In this document: piece after piece, positions 48,392-56,854 of the stretch | Layout of the letters: each line of letters begins with the position of its first letter | Position numbering within the stretch: position 1 is the first letter of the stretch | Assembly: GCF_020991275.1 (NCBI RefSeq) | Contig: NZ_JAJLQY010000011.1 | Coordinates: forward strand, 124,001-188,000 | Direction: 5' to 3' | DNA length: 64,000 nt | Source of the DNA: Actinocorallia sp. API 0066 | GTDB taxonomy: Bacteria > Actinomycetota > Actinomycetes > Streptosporangiales > Streptosporangiaceae | The notes under the pieces: generated by a model | Databases searched by the model: none | Told to the model about the DNA's origin: nothing | Seen by the model: the letters and a program-made list of their open reading frames with translations, nothing else | Program-made: the position numbers and the translations under genes

Positions 48392-48859
48392 TCACTTCTT
48401 GAGCAGCAGCGCGATCAGCGCGCCGATGACGCCGAGCGCGACCGCGCCCCACGCCCAGGCGGCCCCCGTCCGGTGCCACGGCCGCGCCTCGTCGAGGCTG
48501 TAGCGGCCGGGGCCGGTGAAGGCGAGGCCCGTCGCGGCCGCCGCGATCAGCAGCGGCGTCTCGTAGCCGCCGTAGAAGCCCTGCTTCCAGGTGCTGAAGG
48601 CGGCGGTCAGCATGACGCCGATGACCATCGCGGTGGCGAGCGGCCACAGCAGGCCGAACGCGAGCAGCAGGCCGCCGACGAACTCCGAGAGGCCGCCGAC
48701 GACGGCCCAGAACGATCCGGGTTCGTACCCCAGCATCTGGAAGAACCGTGACGTCCCGGTCAGACCGGTGCCGTTGAACCACCCGAAGAGCTTCTGCGCG
48801 CCGTGTGAGGCGAGGACCAGTCCGAAGACCAGCCGCAGGAACAGCAATCCCCCATCCAT
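48392..48859 (-). CDS. DoxX family membrane protein
   Basis: 155 residues from the ATG at 48859. Four transmembrane segments: LLFLRLVFGLVLASHGAQKL (with the family's FG....HG.QKLFG), FWAVVGGLSEFVGGLLLAFG, LATAMVIGVMLTAAFS and the C-terminal GAVALGVIGALIALLL. DoxX proteins are linked to oxidative stress and thiol metabolism in some Actinobacteria; the role here is unknown. Separate from its neighbours. Confidence 0.88.
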   Translation of the reverse strand: MDGGLLFLRLVFGLVLASHGAQKLFGWFNGTGLTGTSRFFQMLGYEPGSFWAVVGGLSEFVGGLLLAFGLLWPLATAMVIGVMLTAAFSTWKQGFYGGYETPLLIAAAATGLAFTGPGRYSLDEARPWHRTGAAWAWGAVALGVIGALIALLLKK

Positions 48860-48920
48860 GCGGCTCAACGTAACGGTACGGCTGCGGAGAGGCACGCTTG
48901 ACGCCCTGACCTGGGCGAAC

Positions 48921-50168
48921 TCAGCCCTCCGAAGCCCTGAGCGCGATGTCGGCGCGGTGCTGCGAGGCGCGCAGCGTGATCTTCGAGACCGCCTCGTAGG
49001 CCGCCGCCCGCGCCGCCTTGAGGTCCGGCCCGGTGCCGACGACGGACAGGACGCGGCCGCCGTCGCTGTACAGCACGCCCTCGTCGTTCAGCGCGGTGCC
49101 CGCGTGCAGCACATACGCGTCCGGGACCGCATTGGCCTCTTCCAGCCCCTCGATCGCGTCGCCCCGCACCGGGGACTCGGGGTACCCCTCGGCGGCCACC
49201 ACGACCGTCACAGCCGCGCCGGGACGCCACTCCAGCCTGGTGGCCGGGGTCAGGTTGCCGACGGCGCACGACTGGAGCAGGGTGCCAAGCGGGCTGGCCA
49301 GCCGGTCCAGCACGACCTGGGTCTCGGGGTCGCCGAAGCGCGCGTTGAACTCGACGACCCGCACGCCCCGCGACGTCAGCGCGAGGCCCGCGTACAGGAC
49401 GCCGACGTACGGGCTGTTGCGGCGGCGCAGCTCGTCCACGGTCGGCTGGACGACGGTGCGCATCACCTCGTCGACGAGCGTGTCGGGGATCCAGGGCAGC
49501 GGGGTGTACGCGCCCATGCCGCCGGTGTTGGGACCCTCGTCGCCGTCGTAGGCGCGCTTGAAGTCCTGCGCCGGGATCAGCGGGACCGCGTGCTCGCCGT
49601 CGCTCAGCGCGAACAGCGACACCTCGGGCCCGTCCAGGTACTCCTCGATGACGACGCGCGCGCAGCCCGCCGCGTGCGCCACCGCCTCCGCGCGGTCCAG
49701 CGTGACGACGACGCCCTTGCCCGCGGCGAGGCCGTCGTCCTTCACCACGTACGGGGGGCCGAAGGCGTCGAGCGCGTGCGCGACCTGCGCGGCGTCGTCG
49801 CAGACGAACGCGCGCGCGGTGGGCACGCCCGCCGCTTCCATGATCTCCTTGGCGAACGCCTTGGAGCCCTCGATACGCGCGGGGCCCGCGTCGGGGCCGA
49901 AGCAGGGGATGCCCTCGCGCCGCACCGCGTCGCCGACGCCCGCGACGAGCGGGGCCTCGGGGCCGATGACGACGAGGTTCACCCGCAGCCGCACCGCGAG
50001 TTCGGTGACCGCGAGGGGGTCGGTCGGGTCCAGGTGGTGGTTCTCGGCGAGTACCGCGGTACCCGGGTTGCCGGGCGCGCAGTAGAGCGCGCTCACCGAG
50101 GGGTCTTGGGCCAGGGAGCGGACCAGGGCGTGCTCACGGCCGCCGGATCCGAGAACTAGGACGCGCAC
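48921..50168 (-). CDS. purD: Phosphoribosylamine-glycine ligase
   Basis: 415 residues from a GTG at 50168, giving VRVLVLGSGGREHALVRSLA, the canonical opening. Purine biosynthesis, second step: joins glycine to phosphoribosylamine using ATP. ATP-grasp elements: PCFGPDAGPARIEGSKAFAK, YVVKDDGLAAGKGVVVTLD, VVIEEYLDGPEVSLFALSDG, NTGGMGAYTPLPWI, and VVEFNARFGDPETQVVLDRL. Length usual. Confidence 0.96.
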   Translation of the reverse strand: MRVLVLGSGGREHALVRSLAQDPSVSALYCAPGNPGTAVLAENHHLDPTDPLAVTELAVRLRVNLVVIGPEAPLVAGVGDAVRREGIPCFGPDAGPARIEGSKAFAKEIMEAAGVPTARAFVCDDAAQVAHALDAFGPPYVVKDDGLAAGKGVVVTLDRAEAVAHAAGCARVVIEEYLDGPEVSLFALSDGEHAVPLIPAQDFKRAYDGDEGPNTGGMGAYTPLPWIPDTLVDEVMRTVVQPTVDELRRRNSPYVGVLYAGLALTSRGVRVVEFNARFGDPETQVVLDRLASPLGTLLQSCAVGNLTPATRLEWRPGAAVTVVVAAEGYPESPVRGDAIEGLEEANAVPDAYVLHAGTALNDEGVLYSDGGRVLSVVGTGPDLKAARAAAYEAVSKITLRASQHRADIALRASEG

Positions 50169-50484
50169 GTTGCCCGAGCCTATCGGCAACGGCGTGTGAA
50201 CCTTGACGATGCCCCGGGCGTCCGAAGTGTCGGGTGCTAATCTGGCCTGGGCTTTGGGTCTTGTCCTCGCGTCTGGGAGGCACGAAGAGGGAAGGGGGTG
50301 TGGCTGACGATGGTCACGGGCGATCCTTGCAGTACCGGCGAAACGCCTCATCATCCACGTTCCACCTCTTCTCGGGGACCGGTCACGCCTGTGCGCTCCC
50401 CCGTCTGACGGACGTCACGCGGGGTTGGCAGCGCCTTTCTTCGCGCCGGGTCCCCTGATCCCTGGCGTGAAGGAGATTCCGGTC
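50169..50484. promoter_or_regulatory. Divergent intergenic region purD / corA
   Basis: 316 bp holding the purD promoter (left) and a long corA leader (right). The leader has short GC-rich inverted segments but I could not fold a known magnesium riboswitch (no M-box signature) by eye. No gene is called. Confidence 0.4.
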
Positions 50485-51573
50485 ATGGCCATGACCAAGG
50501 TGCGTCCCGGTCTGTCCCTGTTCAACCGTGCTTCGAAGGCGCTGCCGCATGATCCGGTGTGCCGTGACAGCGCGGTCATCGACTGGGCCGTCTACATCGA
50601 CGGGCAGCGGGTGGTGACCGAGAGTGTCGCGGACGCGGTGCGGCTCGTCCGGGACGGCGAGCTTTTTGTCCCGACCGACACGGATTCGCCCGGCTTCGTG
50701 TGGGTGGGTCTGCACGACCCCGACTCCGCCGAGCTGGAGAAGCTCGCGGTGCTGCTCGAACTGCCCGCGCTGGCCGTCGAGGACGCCATCAAGGCGCACC
50801 AGCGGCCCAAGCTGGAGAGGTACGACGACCTCCAGTTCTTTGTGCTCAAGACCGTCGGCTACGTCGCCCAGGAGGACGGCGTGGACGCGGTCGAGACGGG
50901 CGAGATCATGATCTTCTGCGGGCCGGACTTCGTCGTCACGGTGCGGCACGGGGCGCACGGCGAGCTGGCCTCGGTGCGGCGGCGGCTGGAGGCCGACCCG
51001 GAGCGGCTCGCGCTCGGCCCGGCCAGCGTGCTGCACGCGGTGGCCGACCGGGTGGTGGACGAGTACCTGCAGGTCGCCGAGGGCATCCAGCAGGACGTGG
51101 ACGAGGTGGAGGAGTCGGTCTTCTCCCCCAGCCGCACCAACGACACCAACCGCATCTACCACCTCAAGCGCGAGACGATCCAGCTCAAGCGGGCTGTCGG
51201 GCCGCTGGCCGGGCCGTTGCGCACGCTGTGCACCCGCCGGATGATCCCGCACGACATCCGCGAGTACCTGCGCGACGTCGAGGACCACCTGGCCCGGGTG
51301 CGCGAGCAGGTGGACGCCTGCGACGAGCTGCTCAACCCGATCCTGCAGGCGCACATGACCCAGGTGACGGTCGGCGACAACCAGGACATGCGGAAGATCT
51401 CGGCGTGGGGCGCGATCCTCATGCTCCCCACCGCGATCGCCGGGATCTACGGCATGAACTTCGAACACATGCCCGAACGCGACTGGACGTACTCTTACCC
51501 GGTAGTGATATCCGTCATCGCCGTCGGCTGCCTGCTGCTCTACCGGGGGTTCCGCCGCAACGGCTGGTTGTGA
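50485..51573 (+). CDS. corA: CorA-type magnesium/cobalt channel
   Basis: 362 residues from the ATG at 50485 (AAGGAG nine bases upstream). A large cytoplasmic alpha/beta domain (SPGFVWVGLHDPDSAELEKL, ALAVEDAIKAHQRPKLERYD) is followed by the long stalk helix and two C-terminal membrane helices. The selectivity motif is IYGMNFEHMPE, and the final helix is VVISVIAVGCLLLYRGFRRN. Mg2+ uptake, also Co2+. Length and order are usual. Confidence 0.94.
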   Translation: MAMTKVRPGLSLFNRASKALPHDPVCRDSAVIDWAVYIDGQRVVTESVADAVRLVRDGELFVPTDTDSPGFVWVGLHDPDSAELEKLAVLLELPALAVEDAIKAHQRPKLERYDDLQFFVLKTVGYVAQEDGVDAVETGEIMIFCGPDFVVTVRHGAHGELASVRRRLEADPERLALGPASVLHAVADRVVDEYLQVAEGIQQDVDEVEESVFSPSRTNDTNRIYHLKRETIQLKRAVGPLAGPLRTLCTRRMIPHDIREYLRDVEDHLARVREQVDACDELLNPILQAHMTQVTVGDNQDMRKISAWGAILMLPTAIAGIYGMNFEHMPERDWTYSYPVVISVIAVGCLLLYRGFRRNGWL

Positions 51574-51585
51574 TCCGGGGGTGCG

Positions 51586-52479
51586 GTGATCACCGTCACG
51601 GGGCTGAACGTCCATCCGCTCAAGAGCGGCTCTGCCACGGCGCTGCCCGTCGCCGAACTGCTCGACACGGGGCTGCGGCACGACCGCGAGTTCATGCTGG
51701 TGGACGCCGAAGGCAGGTTCCTGTCCCAGCGCAAGCACCCTTCGATGGCGTTGCTGCGGACGTCCTACGACGGGCTCGAACTGGAGGTCAACGACTTCCA
51801 CCACAAGGCCGTCGGGCCCGAGGACGGCCCGGGGGCGGCCGCTCCCGACGAAGTCGGGGTCGCGAAGCGGCCGCCCTCCGGGCCCATCGAACACGGCCCT
51901 GTGGTCGAGGTGACGGTGCACGGCAAACCGTGCCAGGGCGTCGACCAGGGCGAGGAGGCCGCCCGGTTCTTCAGCGGCTTCCTCGGCTTCCCCGTCCGCC
52001 TTGTGCGGTTCACAGGAGAACGGGCTACCAAGCTCGGAGGCGGCCGGGTCGCCTACGAGGACGGCTACCCGCTGCTCGTCATCGGTGAGGAGTCCCTCGC
52101 CGATCTCAACGCGCGGTTGCCCGAGCCCGTCCCGATGGCGAGGTTCCGGCCGAACATCGTGCTCTCCGGGCTCGGCCCCTTCGGCGAGGACTCGGTGCGC
52201 CGGATCAGGATCGGCGCCGTCGAGATCGAGTTCGTCAAGCCGTGCGGCCGGTGCGTCATGACCACGGTGGACCAGGACACCGGCGTCAAGGGCAGGGAGC
52301 CGCTCGCCACGCTCGCCCGCTACCGGACGGTGACGTTCGACGGAGAGCGCGTCATCGCCTTCGGCCAGAACGGCATCCCCAGGGCGACCGGCACCCTGCA
52401 CGTCGGCCAGCCGGTGGAAGTCGTGGAGTACTCAGGCTTACGGGCGGTAAGTGGGCCTGGCGACGAGGATTGCCGATAG
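51586..52479 (+). CDS. MOSC domain protein
   Basis: 297 residues from a GTG 12 bp after corA. The N-terminal beta-barrel opens ITVTGLNVHPLKSGSATALP, with LLDTGLRHDREFMLVDAEGR; the MOSC domain contains FRPNIVLSGLGPFGEDS and the conserved Cys region VKPCGRCVMTTVDQDTG. MOSC proteins bind molybdenum cofactor and act in N-hydroxylated substrate reduction or sulfur transfer. Substrate not known. Likely co-transcribed with corA only by closeness. Confidence 0.9.
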   Translation: MITVTGLNVHPLKSGSATALPVAELLDTGLRHDREFMLVDAEGRFLSQRKHPSMALLRTSYDGLELEVNDFHHKAVGPEDGPGAAAPDEVGVAKRPPSGPIEHGPVVEVTVHGKPCQGVDQGEEAARFFSGFLGFPVRLVRFTGERATKLGGGRVAYEDGYPLLVIGEESLADLNARLPEPVPMARFRPNIVLSGLGPFGEDSVRRIRIGAVEIEFVKPCGRCVMTTVDQDTGVKGREPLATLARYRTVTFDGERVIAFGQNGIPRATGTLHVGQPVEVVEYSGLRAVSGPGDEDCR

Positions 52480-52489
52480 GTTCTTCGGC

Positions 52490-53176
52490 ATGTCGTCGGT
52501 GCACCGGGTCGCTCTCACGGTCGATCTCGTCGTGCTCACCGTGCGCGAACAGCGCCTGTGCGCGCTGACCTGGCTGCGCGACCACGAGCCCTACCGGGGC
52601 CGCTGGTGCCTGCCCGGCGGGTTCATCCAGCTCGACGAGGACCTGCCCGGCGCCGCGGCCCGCCTCATGGACGAGAAGGCGGGCCTGGCGGACGTCAGGA
52701 TCCACCTGGAGCAACTGGCCACCTTCGGCTACCCGGACCGGGACCCGCGCCAGCGCGTCGTCAGCGTGACGTACCTGGGGCTCGCGCCCAACCTGCCCGC
52801 CTCCTCCCGCGCCCAGGTGACCTGGAAGCCCGTCGACATCCTCCTCACCCTTGAGGAGAACGCCTTCGACCACCGGCGGATCCTGCGCGAGGGCGTCGAG
52901 CGGGCCCGCTCCAAGCTGGAGTACACCTCGCTCGCCGCCGCGTTCTGCCCGCGCGAGTTCACCGTCGCGGAGCTGCGCCGCGTCTACGAGATCGTCTGGG
53001 GCACCCCGCTGGACCCGCGGAACTTCCACCGCAAGGTCACCGGCGCCGAGGGCTTCCTCGTGCCCACGGGCGCCACCACGACCCGCGACGGCGGCAGGCC
53101 CGCGCAGCTGTTCCGGCGCGGCCCGGCCGAGCAGCTCCACCCGCCGATGCTCCGCCCGGTCGGCGCGCTCGGCTGA
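52490..53176 (+). CDS. NUDIX hydrolase with C-terminal winged helix (NrtR-like)
   Basis: 228 residues from the ATG at 52490. The NUDIX region is RGRWCLPGGFIQLDEDLPGA and AARLMDEKAGL, a Nudix box in which the usual REL..E is RLMDEKAG. The C-terminal part (LEYTSLAAAFCPREFTVAEL, RRVYEIVWGTPLDPRNFHRK) is a winged helix as in NrtR-type ADP-ribose-sensing repressors. It may regulate NAD or sugar metabolism by binding a nucleotide sugar, or be a hydrolase. No NAD genes lie next to it, so the target is unknown. Confidence 0.82.
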   Translation: MSSVHRVALTVDLVVLTVREQRLCALTWLRDHEPYRGRWCLPGGFIQLDEDLPGAAARLMDEKAGLADVRIHLEQLATFGYPDRDPRQRVVSVTYLGLAPNLPASSRAQVTWKPVDILLTLEENAFDHRRILREGVERARSKLEYTSLAAAFCPREFTVAELRRVYEIVWGTPLDPRNFHRKVTGAEGFLVPTGATTTRDGGRPAQLFRRGPAEQLHPPMLRPVGALG

Positions 53177-53221
53177 CGGGAATACAGTGGGAACATCCCC
53201 AGTAGCAGGAGGTTTCCGGCG

Positions 53222-54292
53222 ATGAGCCCGCGGTTCCGTTCCGTCCTCGACCGCTTCCAGGCGTACAAGCCGGGGAAGACAGCGGTGTCCCCGGACGGCC
53301 GCTCCTACAAGCTCTCGTCGAACGAGTCGCCCTACGGGCCGCTGCCTTCGGTGCTGACGGCGATCGCGGACGCCGCCGCCATGGTCAACCGCTACCCGGA
53401 CAACTCCTGCGCCGCGCTGATCGCCGCGATAGCCGCCCGCCACGGGGTGCCGGAGGACGACGTCGCCGTGGGCAACGGCTCCGTTGTCGTCGCCGCGCAC
53501 CTGTTCGAGGCGGTGAGCGAGCCGGGCGCCGAGGTCGTCTACGCGTGGCGGTCGTTCGAGGCGTACCCGCTGCTCGCCGACCTGGCCGGGGCGACGTCCG
53601 TGCGGGTGCCGCTCCGGCCGGACGAGACGCACGACCTCGACGCGATGCTCGCCGCGATCACCCAGCACACCCGGATGGTGATCGTCTGCAACCCGAACAA
53701 CCCGACCGGCGAGGTCGTCCGGCGCGACGAGCTCGTCGCGTTCCTGGACGCGGTGCCGCAGGACGTCCTTGTTGTGCTGGACGAGGCGTACCGGGAGTAC
53801 CTGCGCGACGAGGACGTGCCGGACGGGCTCGACCTGTACCGCGACCGGCCCAACGTCGCCGTCCTCCGTACCTTCTCGAAGGCTTACGGGCTCGCGGGGC
53901 TGCGCGTAGGGTTCGTCGTCGCCCATCCGGTGATCGCGGAGGCCGTCCGGAAGGTCTACCTACCGTTCAGCGTGAGCAGCATCGCCCAGCGGGCCGCCGT
54001 CGCCGCGCTCGGCGCTGAGGACGAGCTGCTCACGCGGGTCGAGGAGACGGTGAAGGAGCGCGAGCGGGTCACCCACGCGCTGCGCGACGCGGGCTGGACG
54101 GTCGTCCCCTCCCAGGGGAACTTCGTGTGGCTCCGCCTGGGCGGGCACACCCTCGACTTCGCCGCCGCCTGCGAGCAGGCGGGCGTCAGCGTGCGGCCCT
54201 TCCCCGGCGAGGGCGCGCGGATCTCGATCGGCTCGGCCGAGGAGAACGACGCGCTCCTGGCCGTCGCGCGCGCCTACCCTCACCGCGGCTGA
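53222..54292 (+). CDS. Histidinol-phosphate/aromatic aminotransferase (HisC-like)
   Basis: 356 residues; AGGAGG seven bases upstream of the ATG. PLP-dependent fold type I. Motifs: [47 protein letters not shown], the PLP lysine in [15 protein letters not shown], and the final Arg in [15 protein letters not shown]. Stand-alone copies outside the his operon in Actinobacteria are usually aromatic aminotransferases (Pat), so phenylalanine/tyrosine synthesis is likely. The stop overlaps the end of the convergent regulator gene by 13 bp. Confidence 0.9.
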   Translation: MSPRFRSVLDRFQAYKPGKTAVSPDGRSYKLSSNESPYGPLPSVLTAIADAAAMVNRYPDNSCAALIAAIAARHGVPEDDVAVGNGSVVVAAHLFEAVSEPGAEVVYAWRSFEAYPLLADLAGATSVRVPLRPDETHDLDAMLAAITQHTRMVIVCNPNNPTGEVVRRDELVAFLDAVPQDVLVVLDEAYREYLRDEDVPDGLDLYRDRPNVAVLRTFSKAYGLAGLRVGFVVAHPVIAEAVRKVYLPFSVSSIAQRAAVAALGAEDELLTRVEETVKERERVTHALRDAGWTVVPSQGNFVWLRLGGHTLDFAAACEQAGVSVRPFPGEGARISIGSAEENDALLAVARAYPHRG

Positions 54293-55134
54293 CGTTCGCC
54301 GTCCGGGCTCAGGTTCTGCGGGCCGACGACCCGGAGCAGCGCGAGCGCCTCGTGCGCGGGGGTGCCGGGCGCCGCGGTGTACAGCACGACCCGCTGGTCC
54401 AGGTCCGGGACCTCCAGCGTGTCGCAGTGCAGGTCGATCTCGCCGACGACGGGATGCCGGATCGTCTTGGCGTACGTCCTGGGCACCTCGACGCCGTGCT
54501 CGTCCCACAGGTCGGTGAAGTCCGGGTTCGTCCGGAGTTCGGCGATGAGCCGGGTGACGCCGGGATCGTGCGGATACCTGGCGAGCGCGCCGCGCAGGTC
54601 GTTGACGCAGACCCGGGCGAAGTCACGCTGCGCGGGCGTCAGGTCGGCCAGCCGCACGCCCGGCGTCTGGAACATCGACCGGCACACGTTGCGGCGTTCC
54701 GCGGGCAGCCTGGACAGGCCGAGGAGCAGGTCGGCCATGGTGTTGTAGGCGAGCAGGTCGTACTTGGCGTCGTGCACGAACGCCGGGGTGTCGTCGAGCC
54801 GGTCCAGCAGCCGCAGAACGCCCTGCGGCACCCGCTGCGGCGCCCGCCGGGGCGGCTCGGGCGCGTCGCCCGCGAGCCGGAACAGGTGGGTGCGCTCGGC
54901 GTCGCTCAGCCGCAGCGCGCGGGCCAGCGCGGTGAGCACCTGCCGTGACGGCCGGGGCCCGCGCGCCTGCTCCAGCCGGACGTAGTAGTCGACCGAGATC
55001 CCGGCGAGCGCCGCCACCTCCTCGCGGCGCAGGCCCGGCGTGCGGCGGCGCGGCCCCGGCTCGATCCCGGCGTCGCGCGGCGCCGTCCGCTCGCGGCGGG
55101 AGCGTAGGAAGGCGGCGAGGCTCTTCTGGTCCAC
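54280..55134 (-). CDS. XRE-family regulator with MmyB-like ligand domain
   Basis: 284 residues. The N-terminal helix-turn-helix is [20 protein letters not shown] with [20 protein letters not shown]; the C-terminal MmyB-like domain has [40 protein letters not shown] and [17 protein letters not shown]. This family commonly represses an adjacent, divergently transcribed short-chain dehydrogenase, which is exactly the arrangement here. Ligand unknown. Confidence 0.92.
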   Translation of the reverse strand: MDQKSLAAFLRSRRERTAPRDAGIEPGPRRRTPGLRREEVAALAGISVDYYVRLEQARGPRPSRQVLTALARALRLSDAERTHLFRLAGDAPEPPRRAPQRVPQGVLRLLDRLDDTPAFVHDAKYDLLAYNTMADLLLGLSRLPAERRNVCRSMFQTPGVRLADLTPAQRDFARVCVNDLRGALARYPHDPGVTRLIAELRTNPDFTDLWDEHGVEVPRTYAKTIRHPVVGEIDLHCDTLEVPDLDQRVVLYTAAPGTPAHEALALLRVVGPQNLSPDGERQPR

Positions 55135-55246
55135 CCTCCAAGCATCGCCTACGGAACCCCCGCCTGTGCCGCCTCAGGGTGGTACCGCCGGTCCCTGGAT
55201 GAGGCGGGCTCTGCAAGGCGGGGCGTCGGCTCGGTGTACTCGACCC
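55135..55246. promoter_or_regulatory. Divergent promoter region between XRE regulator and SDR
   Basis: 112 bp between the two divergent genes, the expected site of autoregulation and of control of the dehydrogenase gene. No palindrome was convincing by eye. Confidence 0.45.
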
Positions 55247-55990
55247 ATGACGAACAAGACAGCCCTGATCACCGGGGCCAACAGGGGGCTGGGCTTCGAG
55301 GCGGCGCGGCAGCTCGGCGCGCTCGGGTTCACCGTGCTGGTGGGCGCGCGTGCTCCGGAACGCGGCGAGGAGGCCGTCGCGAGGCTGGCGGACGAGGGCT
55401 TCGACGCCCGGTACGTCCCGCTGGACGTCGCCGACGACGCCTCGGTGACGGCCGCCGCCGCGCTCGTCGCGCGCGAGTACGGCAGCCTCGACGTGCTCAT
55501 CAACAACGCGGGGGTCGTCGCGCCCCCCGACGCCCCGATGGACCGCCACCTGCCGAGCCAGACCTCCGTCGACACCGTGCGCCGCACCTACGAGACCAAC
55601 GTGTTCGGGCCGATCCGGACGATCCAGGCGTTCCTCCCGCTGCTGCGCGCGGCGCCCGCCGCCCGGATCGTCAACGTCTCCAGCGGCCTCGGCTCCCTGG
55701 CCTTCGGCGCCGACTTCGACCACGAGTACGCCGCCCTGAACTTCCTGCCTTACAACTCGTCCAAGACGGCGCTGAACGGGGTCACCGTGGCGTTCGCCAA
55801 GGAGCTCCGTGACAGCCCGATCAAGGTGAACTCCGCGGATCCCGGCTACTGCGCGACCGACCTGAACGCGCATACCGGCGTCCGCAAGGCGTCCGAGGGG
55901 GCCGCCGACATCGTCAGGCTCGCCCTGCTGGGGGCTGAGGCGCCGACGGGCGGGTTCTTCGGCGAGGACGGGGAAGCGCTGCCCTGGTAG
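55247..55990 (+). CDS. Short-chain dehydrogenase/reductase
   Basis: 247 residues from the ATG at 55247. Classical SDR motifs: cofactor-binding TALITGANRGLGFEAARQLG, VLINNAGVV, the active-site Ser in RIVNVSSGLGSLAF and the YxxxK pair in LPYNSSKTALNGV. The residue after the first strand (VGARAPERG) has an Arg that favours NADPH. Substrate unknown. Placed opposite an MmyB-type regulator that probably controls it. Confidence 0.92.
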   Translation: MTNKTALITGANRGLGFEAARQLGALGFTVLVGARAPERGEEAVARLADEGFDARYVPLDVADDASVTAAAALVAREYGSLDVLINNAGVVAPPDAPMDRHLPSQTSVDTVRRTYETNVFGPIRTIQAFLPLLRAAPAARIVNVSSGLGSLAFGADFDHEYAALNFLPYNSSKTALNGVTVAFAKELRDSPIKVNSADPGYCATDLNAHTGVRKASEGAADIVRLALLGAEAPTGGFFGEDGEALPW

Positions 55991-55993
55991 GGG

Positions 55994-56854
55994 TCAGGGG
56001 CGGCAGAGGTACTCGAACGTGGCGGACGACTTGTTCTTCTCGGGGGAGTCGAGCTCGAACGTCGCGGTGAGCTGCTTACGGCCCTCACCTGAGACCGTCC
56101 ACTGGAGTGGTGCCTCAAAGCGGGTCTGGTCGGCGAGGATCGTCGCCTTGTGGAAGTCGCCCGGTGTGCCGTCGCTCTGGACCCAGCGGTAGGTGAGGAT
56201 GCCCGGTTCGCCGTTGAGCTGGACCGTCGCGGTGATCTTGACGGTGCGGGAGAGCCTGTCGGGGTCGCAGCGCTGCTCGCCGCCCGGCGCGGCGATCTCC
56301 ACGCCGGAGACGGCGAGGGGCTCCGCCGGGGAGTCACGGAAGGCGAGCCACGCGAGCAGGCCGCCGATGACGACCATGGAAGCGGCCACGCTCAGGAACG
56401 GGGCGACCCTTGCGTTGCCCCTGCGGTGCCGTGCCGGAACCGACTCCGGGTTCCACATGCGCGGCACCGTGGGGCCCGCGCCGAACCGCACCCTGATGTC
56501 GTCGCCGGGCGCCTGGGTCGCCGCGCCGGAGACGGGGCTCTCGCCCGTCGTCCCGGGCGCCGCCGGACGGGTGCCCGTCGGGCCGAACTCGCGGCGGGTG
56601 ACGGTCGGATCCAGGCTCGTCGTGCCCGCCGCGTCCGTCCTGGTCCGGGTCGGATCCTCCGGACGGGCCGTCGCCCTGCCCCAGTCCAACTGGGTGACGT
56701 CGGGGGGCCCGTCGCCCGCCGGGGGCTCCGGCTTGCGGCGGCGGCCCGGCCTCGACGGCCTCCCGCCCGCGCGGGGCGGCACACCGCGCGAACCGGCCGG
56801 GGGCGTGCCGTCGCCGGGACGCGGTGGAACGGGGGGCTCGACGGGGCCGGTCAT
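55994..56854 (-). CDS. Single-pass membrane protein paired with the Ser/Thr kinase
   Basis: 286 residues; its ATG overlaps the kinase stop (ATGA). The first 130 residues are cytoplasmic, Pro/Arg/Thr-rich and disordered (with many T and S sites a kinase could modify); one membrane helix follows (VAPFLSVAASMVVIGGLLAW); the outside domain is a small beta-sandwich (RTVKITATVQLNGEPGILTY, RWVQSDGTPGDFH, RKQLTATFELDS) with a Cys near each end (QRCDPD and YLC). The coupling suggests a sensor or substrate of the kinase; inference only. Confidence 0.7.
   Translation of the reverse strand: MTGPVEPPVPPRPGDGTPPAGSRGVPPRAGGRPSRPGRRRKPEPPAGDGPPDVTQLDWGRATARPEDPTRTRTDAAGTTSLDPTVTRREFGPTGTRPAAPGTTGESPVSGAATQAPGDDIRVRFGAGPTVPRMWNPESVPARHRRGNARVAPFLSVAASMVVIGGLLAWLAFRDSPAEPLAVSGVEIAAPGGEQRCDPDRLSRTVKITATVQLNGEPGILTYRWVQSDGTPGDFHKATILADQTRFEAPLQWTVSGEGRKQLTATFELDSPEKNKSSATFEYLCRP

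Noticed and set aside
50169-50484. Magnesium riboswitch in the long corA leader
   Set aside because: No M-box sequence signature or convincing fold could be recognised by eye.
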